NCBI RefSeq assembly: GCF_022965805.1
Contig: NC_133101.1
Coordinates: forward strand, 4,588,001-4,652,000
Length of the DNA stretch: 64,000 bases
Source of the DNA: Primulina eburnea
Taxonomy: Eukaryota > Streptophyta > Magnoliopsida > Lamiales > Gesneriaceae
Direction: 5' to 3'
A model generated the notes under the pieces. The model searched no databases, was not told where the DNA came from, and saw nothing but the letters and a program-made list of their open reading frames with translations. Of this stretch, positions 57,552 through 64,000 are shown piece after piece; within the stretch, counting starts at the first letter, position 1; each line of letters begins with the position of its first letter. A program made the translations under genes and the position numbers.

Positions 57552-58523
57552 TTAACCACAACCAAAAACCAAAAACATCTCAGTTCCCCTCATCCGCTTC
57601 ACCAGAAGACTCTTCCACTTCAGGGTTTTTGGTCGAAACTGGCTTTGAACATGAATTTTTTGTGGTTTTTTAGGTGTTGGAAGACTCGGAAATCTTGATA
57701 GTTGCTCAGACTTCTTTTTGTCCCTGATTCTTTTCAAATAATCTCCAAATTTTTTTGTGATATAAGCGATGGAATCCTCACAAAGGTCTGATTCATTAAC
57801 CTCTTGGTATATTTGAAGAAGATCATTATAAGAGTCATTTGAGACTTGGAATGCAATTGTCTTCCTTTTATCTTTCTTCTGCATGTCCATGTTCATTTCG
57901 AAGGTACGGAGTGAACTCATAAGATCTTCTAGAGCCATCTGAGATGTGTCCTTACCCTCATCGATTGCATAGATTTTTACGTTGAATCTTTCGGGCAAAG
58001 AAGAAAAAACTTTGCTAACTAATCGTTCATTAGAGATGAGTTCTCCAAGGCTGAACGCCTCATTAGCAATTTCCCGTAGGCGACGATCATAATCCAGTAT
58101 GTTCTCAGATTCTTCCATCCTCATCATCTCGAATTTGGAAGTAAGCATCCTCAGTTTTGTTCGTCGCACACTCTCAGAACCTTCACAGTGTCGTTGAAGA
58201 GTATCCCATGCATTCATAGCAGAAGTACATTTTGTGATCAAATTGAACATATTCACATCGACTGAAGTGAATATCGCATTCAAAGCCTTTGAATTATAAT
58301 TAGAATTCTGCACTTCATCGGCAGTCCAGTCAGTTTTCGGTTTCGGCATGCTGTCACCATCTTGATCCATCATCATCGGTGAAGTCCACCCGTTGATGAC
58401 ACTTTGCCATGCCCTTTCATGTATGGATTTTATGTAACATCTGATTTTAACTTTCCATAGACTGTAGTTGGTTCCATATAGGACTGGTGGTCGAAGTGCT
58501 GTGTTTGCAAGTGATGTGTCCAT
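57552..58523 (-). CDS. Ty1/copia gag protein, partial
   Basis: The frame starts MDTSLANTALRPPVLYGTNY and has the DUF4219/UBN2 gag pattern: NYSLWKVKIRCYIKS, KALNAIFTSVDVNMF, AWDTLQRHCEGSESVRRTKL, MRMEESENILDYDRRLREIA, RFNVKIYAIDE and LRTFEMNM. It forms the capsid of the retrotransposon. The last about 35 residues appear to be out of frame; another frame reads STKNPEVEESSGEADEGN. No zinc knuckle, protease, integrase or RT follows, so this is a gag-only remnant. Confidence 0.88.
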   Translation of the reverse strand: MDTSLANTALRPPVLYGTNYSLWKVKIRCYIKSIHERAWQSVINGWTSPMMMDQDGDSMPKPKTDWTADEVQNSNYNSKALNAIFTSVDVNMFNLITKCTSAMNAWDTLQRHCEGSESVRRTKLRMLTSKFEMMRMEESENILDYDRRLREIANEAFSLGELISNERLVSKVFSSLPERFNVKIYAIDEGKDTSQMALEDLMSSLRTFEMNMDMQKKDKRKTIAFQVSNDSYNDLLQIYQEVNESDLCEDSIAYITKKFGDYLKRIRDKKKSEQLSRFPSLPTPKKPQKIHVQSQFRPKTLKWKSLLVKRMRGTEMFLVFGCG

Positions 58524-58585
58524 TAGATATTTTCTGTCAAAGAAAAAATAAAACCAGAATCAGCACTTAGTATATCAAGAGAAGG

Positions 58586-58597
58586 CCTCTGATACCA
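58586..58597 (-). other. Copia primer-binding site (initiator tRNA-Met)
   Basis: On the minus strand TGGTATCAGAGG lies about 65 bases before the gag ATG; it matches the usual plant copia primer-binding site. The 5' LTR should therefore run upward from about 58600 (TGAAATG), its far end undefined within 58600-59480. Confidence 0.7.
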
Positions 58598-58599
58598 CT

Positions 58600-59985
58600 T
58601 GAAATGAATATTGGTTGACAGATGTGTGTAACTCATAAATTTGTGTTTTATCAGGATTAAGTGTTGTGTAAAATGTTACAACATTTAAGACAATATGCAT
58701 GGGAATATTAAAGTTTGTAACACAAATTGAATTTAAATAAAAATGATAGACACGATTAAATATGCACAAGTATTGCATCAGAGCAAAATATTAATCACTA
58801 GAAAACCAATAGTTTACACGAAAACCTATCACTGGTGATTTTAACGCAAATCAATTTCCTCAACACGTTGAGAAAATAAACAGCTTTCTAAAACAAATAG
58901 CTAGAATAAACATAGTCAAGAAAGCAAACAAAAACGTGATGCCAAAACATGAGCAACAAAAACGATCTTCAGCCAACTTCGTAACAGATGTTGTCTGTAG
59001 ATGTCTCCAATATTCAAGGCAACACGCAGTATCTGCTCACTTCAAAACTTCACGTCTCTTGAAGAATGTTTTCTTCTGAAATTCCACAAAGCACGAGCGT
59101 GAGTATATGATTGATCGATCGTCCGTCCTGACTATCCTCCTTTCTCTTATTTATCAAATTCACAATCAAATCTATAATATAAGGAAGGGTAAAATTTGAT
59201 TAGCAAATAAACTACTCTTTTAAATATTATACCATATCATTATAATACTATTATACTTATCTCATTATCTAGAAAGACAAAATCTCATTAAATATTTTAC
59301 ACAATCAAATCAAAAAAGAAAGATAATATAAGAGAAATTATTTAAGATAAAAAATTATATCAATTAAATAAAAAAAATATATTTCCGTTCCGTATTATAT
59401 ACACACACATTGTGCTCAAGGTAGGCTGTAGCTATGCCTCTGGCATTCACAAAATTCATCACGCTATAGTAAAACACTAGCAATCACATGAATGATGAAA
59501 CATTATTTAATTGATATCTATAAACAACTTATTTGAACGGGATTCCGAGATTACCCAAAGTTTTGAAATCCGGTAAATCTTTTATTTTGGGGTACAAAGT
59601 TACTCCATGTATCCTCAAAATTCGAATTCTCTTTTTGAAACTTCCGAATTTTTTGATGATTTGCACCCGAGATATATGATTCTTGATTTTCCTGATCTTC
59701 TCGGATCATCTATCCACAAATATGTGACAATTTTGAAAAAATGGTGACTATGTATCTATCAAATCTCCCTTTATCTTTTATTTTAATTAACAAATTTTGA
59801 AACTATACTCATAAAATTCGAAATACATGTATATACACAACCAATATCTCTCTATCTTAAATCTTAAATAATCATGATCTATGTATAACCATACCAAAAA
59901 TAAAAAAATTAAATATAGTTATCTATTGGATGTCGAATTCTTTGGATAACATGCACAAATATTTAATGATCACATGCATATATTT
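58600..59985. other. Probable 5' LTR of the copia remnant, then AT-rich spacer
   Basis: Position next to the primer-binding site implies LTR sequence from 58600. I could not find its other end or a second LTR. From about 59480 to 59985 only AT-rich spacer is seen. Confidence 0.4.
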
Positions 59986-60551
59986 GGATCAGGATCCCCT
60001 ACTGTGGCATCCCCACAGTAGGGGATGCTGTGCACACATTTTTTTTAAAAAAAACTTATATATTTTTTTAAAAAAAATTTTTGGATTTTTTGTTTTAATT
60101 TATTTTTACTCTCATTCAAATTTTTTATTTTTAAATATTTTTTTGCTCCTTTTAAAATATATTATAATTCTTTTTTTCTATTTTTGATTCTTTTTTTGAC
60201 ATTTAAATTTTAGTTCTTTTCGCATGCTTGATTCGTTCATTTTCATCGATACTCGAACAAGATTAAAAATTTGTGATTTGTTTTCATCATCAAACAATTT
60301 TACCAAAAAACATCGAATTTTCATTAATGTGGTAAACACTTGGTTCTACCAATAAGAAAGAAGGAAAAAATAATAATATATTTTAAAAGGAGCAAAAAAA
60401 TATTTAAAAATAACAAATTTGAATGAGAGTAAAAAAAAATTAAAACAAAAAATCCAAAAAAATTTTTAAAAAAAATATATAAGCTTTTTTTAAAAAAATG
60501 TGTGCACAGCATCTCCTACTGTGGGGATGCCACAGTAGGGGATCCTGATCC
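59986..60551. mobile_element. Foldback Mutator-type MITE, 566 bp, with 9-bp target duplication
   Basis: The ends are GGATCAGGATCCCC and its reverse complement GGGGATCCTGATCC. The inverted repeats extend about 200 bases each (59986-60189 and about 60350-60551), both with GCTGTGCACACATTTT and TTTTTGCTCCTTTTAAAATA. CATATATTT flanks the element on both sides (59977-59985 and 60552-60560), a 9-bp duplication characteristic of Mutator-like transposition. Next to each end sits a smaller hairpin (CCCCTACTGTGG / CCACAGTAGGGG). The roughly 160-bp centre has no transposase. Open frames in the arms are mirror images and not genes. Confidence 0.92.
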
Positions 60552-61453
60552 CATATATTTTTATATAATCTTGTCAATACTAAAAAATTATTTGATAACT
60601 TATAACAAATTTCGAGTACAAAAACAATACACCGACTTAAAATTGCGACTTTTACAAATAGAAAAACTATTCGTGAATACCATTATAAATAAGAAAGGAT
60701 CGATATGGGGATGTATCTATGTAGGAGCTATGGTGGCCTGTAGCTCATCCTATCTCCTAAGCATATCTTAATTTTTGGATTTTGTGATGATATATATATG
60801 TCGAGTTTTTCATATGAACGGTAGTGAATATATTACATATATAAATATGTATATATATGTTGGGTCGGATTTGATTTGAATACATGTGTATATAAATGCT
60901 TCATTGGTAAGTGACGTACAAGATAATTTTAGAATCATGTTCCATCCCAGAAAGCACAATTTGTATTTTCCGATGTCTAATGAACGTTATATGAAACTCA
61001 TGTCTCTACTTTCAAGGGCCACGTTGAGCATCAAAACACAACTTTGGAACTCCAAACAATCGTAGAAATCCATGAAATAGCATATATAGATCTCACAAAA
61101 AAAAAAAAAAAAAAACAATTTCCAAATATTATAAATCACTCAAAATTCAAAATTCCAATTTAAATTCCATGCACACTAGAAATAGAGCTATGCATTAATC
61201 TCGATAAACTTGGAGCCCTCCCTTCAACATAGATTAGCACTTGACTCAGCTCGTACTGATTTCACAACACTTTCTTGACTTAATAGTTTTTATAAAAGCC
61301 GCAACAATGAATATCCAAACTATAAATTTTTCAACAAAAAACAAAACCATGAACACAGTTCAAGTAATGAATCAAACAAACCATAAAGTGCATTCAATGT
61401 TAATATTCAATGTTTTTGTATAAAGTAATAATTATAAAATTAACCAATAATTT
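60552..61453. other. Spacer after the Mutator MITE
   Basis: AT-rich, with an A-run near 61100; no gene or repeat of note. The last part should be the 3' flank of the F-box gene. Confidence 0.5.
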
Positions 61454-62411
61454 CTACCATGTTTTAATAGGGTTCACAAAGCTCTCAACATAGGTCGTAG
61501 CCGTGACATATCTACCCTCTAAATAAAAGTGGTCCCAATTTTTTAAAAATACGAATGACATAAATCTGTTACGTGTCTTGGTCGTAATAACCCCTTCTTC
61601 CGTGACTAATAAAGGCTTCCTCATGAACATGGATTCATCCCAGCAATACATTTTGCTCCAAGATTTCTCCACACCATACTCCTTCATCACCCAAACTTCG
61701 ATCAGAAAACCACATCGGAAACACGCACACAAACGCTCCCCCAAAACTTGCAGAAAGGCCCAACTTTGCAACGGAAGTGCCACCGTCCAGATTAATTCTC
61801 CCGTTGCCAAGCTTTGCGCCACCACGGCCCAAACATTCGCACCATTATCGTCGTAAGCAACTATCCAATGAATTGCCCCATTCAGAAACACACCTGATCC
61901 ACCAAACGACGTCCTACCATGAGTCCAATCCAACGACTTCCATGAATCGTTTCTCAAGCTATAAGTTCTGGAATAGGGTGTGGAATTTAGCTTATCAACA
62001 ATTTGCACGACTTTATAATCATCTGAAGATGCATCGTAACCGAACCCGCAGGGTTCCCGAGAACTGAATCGCGGAGAAGGTAGTTGCCTATACTTTCTTA
62101 TCGCCGGATTCCACACGAAGATATGACCTGTATAAACTACACAGACCAACCCGTTACAAGAACCCACCATCTGAATCTTATAATATCGGTTTTCCTTAGT
62201 GAAATCACACAGCGCATCTTCTACATGAGGAAGTTCATTAAAGATACCGTTAAGCGGGCAAGTATAAAGTTCAGTAGCAGAGCCGAACACGATTCTTGGG
62301 CGGCGAGTAGTCGAAACTTCGAGATAGTTGGTCTCGAATTCGGGGCTGGAGATGAGGGAAAGCCAAGATTTCGAAACGCATCTGAACCTGAGAAGAGACT
62401 TCACGGGGAGC
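61454..62411 (-). pseudogene. F-box/FBA-type protein gene, cut in its F-box by an LTR
   Basis: F-box proteins choose substrates for SCF ubiquitin ligases. The surviving frame reads RLPVKSLLRFRCVSKSWLSL (second half of the F-box), then the FBA/kelch-like associated region: MVGSCNGLVCV, VWNPAIRKYRQLPSP, GFGYDASSDDYKVVQIVD, YSLRNDSWKSLDW and GVFLNGAIHWIV, to the stop at 61454 after FVNPIKTW. About 318 residues remain, close to the length of family members minus the first 10-20 residues. At 62411/62412 the sequence changes abruptly to a copia LTR whose first bases bring a stop (TAG) in frame, so the start codon and first F-box helix are separated from the rest. The body has no other defect, so the insertion is probably young. 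The 5' part should lie beyond the window. Confidence 0.85.
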
Positions 62412-64000
62412 CTGTTGGATCCGGTTTTCTACACGCCCAAACGCAGCGGAAGATTTAAAATTTTTTTTATTTTATTTTGAAAAACAAAATAATATTGCTT
62501 TAGGCGCTCGTATGATTTATCAAAACATACATAGGATGTTAGAAATCGTTATACCTTGGTGAATAAATCACGTGGCTCCAACTATTCCGGGGTTAGCGGA
62601 GATAGCTCTTCGTGAATCCCTACGAACGTTCTTCGATGTACTTCGAATTAGGTCCACGACCGGATTGCTTGTTCCTCTTCTAACTCGCACTAGAAAGTAT
62701 AGAAGATTTTGCGATGAGATAGAACACGAAGAAGAAATCGACTCAACACCAAAAGCCGAATTTTTCTTGCAATTGAGAAGAGATTTTCGTGAGCCCTTTT
62801 GAGAGCAAAAAGGGACGGCCGAATTTTTGGAATAGCCGAAAAGCAATACTTTTCTACTCTAGGTTTTTTCGGATGCAATCTAGTTTTATAAGAATAAAAA
62901 ATTCTTATTTTTATTTCTAATCTTTAATTTACTTAATTAATCTAATTAATTAAGATAATTAAAGATTCTAAAATCCTGCCAACCTTTTGCCAACTAGATT
63001 GTTTCCACCGAAATTTCATGCATTATAATAATAATAAAAAAATCATTATTATATTTTTCTAACCCATCCTTTAACTTAATTAATTATATTAATTAAGTTA
63101 ACTATGGATTCTAATTGCATGCATATATTGGACCAAATCTCGATGTATATATCTATTATAAATTCAACATTTGAATTTAATATTTAAATTATAAATTCAA
63201 CTCCTTGAATTTATCACATCCAAAATTTAATATTTAATAAACTCAACTTTTGAGTTTAATAAATTAAATTATCAAATTTCATAAATTCAACCCTTTGAAT
63301 TTATTCTCTCCATATTTCATAAATTCAACTTCTTGAATTTAGTATCTCATAAATTCAACTCCTTGAATTTATTTTCTCAAAATTTAATTATCATAAATTC
63401 AACTCCTTGAATTTACTATATCATAATATAAATTCAACTTCTTGAATTTATTCTCTCAACGGGAACAAACGATCCAGTGCTTGTGTGACCCTCAATGGTT
63501 CAGGGATACAGCTAGCCGTGGGTTCACAACTCTTTGTGATTCAGGACATAATCCTTTATTCGGGCTTACCCTAGTTAGCCCCATTCTTTTCACCAACACC
63601 TTGATCAAGAATGTCAGAACTCATTTCTGATTACACCCATCGGATCATGGTAAGAGCGTCTAGTAGCATCGCCCCATGATCCCCTAGGTATCACTGATAG
63701 TGCCTGCAAGAACCAGTAGATTATGATTAACGTACAGTACGGTCCCTTCATCTCATATATCCCGATCGAATCTGGAACCATTGGTTCATCGAGGGTTGCA
63801 TATTAATTCGATAACTATGTGATAACTATAATAGTGGCATCGCGTGTACTATTTGGAGAACTCCTTCTCCAACGTACATCTCATACTCTGGCCAGAGATT
63901 CCATGCACTATTATTACATTAGATCACATAGGATATCCACACCTGTAGGTGAGCGGTGAATCCCCGACTACAATACACTGGCTCCTATATGTGTCGCAAC
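62412..64000 (+). mobile_element. Long copia-type LTR, continuing past the window end
   Basis: It starts TGTTGGATCCGGTTTTCTAC and ACGCCCAAACGCAGCGGAAG, which I recognise as a common start of long copia LTRs in eudicots. The interior holds no gene: the frame at 62572-62802 is incidental. It has a tandem region of TAAATTCAACTCCTTGAATT words at 63155-63450, and a conserved-looking distal part (CCGATCGAATCTGGAACC, GGATATCCACACCTGTAGG). No LTR end is reached. GAGCC (62407-62411) is the expected 5-bp target duplication, to be sought after the 3' LTR. Confidence 0.75.
63155..63450. repeat. Minisatellite of ATAAATTCAACTCCTTGAATTTA words
   Basis: About eight to ten copies of a roughly 24-base word in which TAAATTCAA and TTGAATTTA are complementary, separated by variable spacers. 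It lies within the copia LTR. Confidence 0.85.

Noticed and set aside
59930..60512. Two mirror-image Phe/Leu-rich frames that look like membrane proteins
   Set aside because: They are the T-rich arms of the foldback MITE read on opposite strands.
62572..62802. Frame MAPTIPGLAEIALRES... in the window end
   Set aside because: It lies inside the copia LTR, lacks any known domain, and is a common incidental frame of such LTRs.

Overview
The window is nuclear DNA from a flowering plant. Genes have many short introns bounded by GT/AG, the intergenic DNA is AT-rich and full of retrotransposons and MITEs, and every recognisable protein is of plant type (DUF155/RRG, AP2/TOE, RCI2, LTA4H-type aminopeptidase, F-box). 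A core eudicot is clear. An asterid, perhaps Lamiales, is my guess from the style of the dispersed repeats and is not proven.

Layout: 1-4480 is a nearly complete LINE (ORF1 tail, endonuclease-RT ORF2, RNase H) with one frame break. 4501-7064 looks like one long LTR of a Ty3/gypsy-type element carrying a triplicated dyad minisatellite. 7373-10080 is an intact four-exon leukotriene-A4-hydrolase-like aminopeptidase. 11799-13879 (minus) is a TRAF-type zinc-finger protein with a probable frame break near its C-terminus. 15767-22516 (minus) is a 12-exon HAD class IIA (CECR5-like) hydrolase; its largest intron holds an eight-copy tandem array. 22640-36840 is repeat-rich DNA with two tiny paralogous genes sharing a PPRRG motif (25017-25226 and 31701-31844, both minus). 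36845-38795 is a 5'-truncated, broken AP2/TOE-like copy that still shows a damaged miR172 site. 39183-42568 is an RRG/DUF155 mitochondrial-type gene whose presequence is out of frame. 44349-44948 (minus) is a single-exon plant protein of unknown function. 51288-53816 is an intact five-exon RRM protein. 55648-55949 is an intact RCI2/PMP3 gene with a perfect G-box upstream. 57552-58604 (minus) is a copia gag remnant with its primer-binding site. 59986-60551 is a foldback Mutator-type MITE with a 9-bp target duplication. 61454-62411 (minus) is an F-box gene cut inside its F-box by a copia LTR that fills the rest of the window.

There is no operon-like logic: these are independent genes in mixed orientation. 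What links the window is mobile DNA. A roughly 180-bp MITE family with the near-palindrome GTGAGACSGTCTCAC at both ends occurs about eleven times. Other elements sit in introns (HAD, RRM) or directly break genes (F-box, probably AP2).

A caution: the TRAF, HAD and RRG genes each look functional apart from a single apparent one-base frame break. Uncorrected long-read indels are as likely as real mutations. I found no CRISPR array or convincing tRNA or rRNA gene. The best candidates for something undescribed are the PPRRG micro-protein pair, the fourfold-symmetric MITE family, and the dyad minisatellites that appear, with unrelated sequence but the same architecture, in two separate places. Exon boundaries are read by eye from splice signals and homology recalled from memory.
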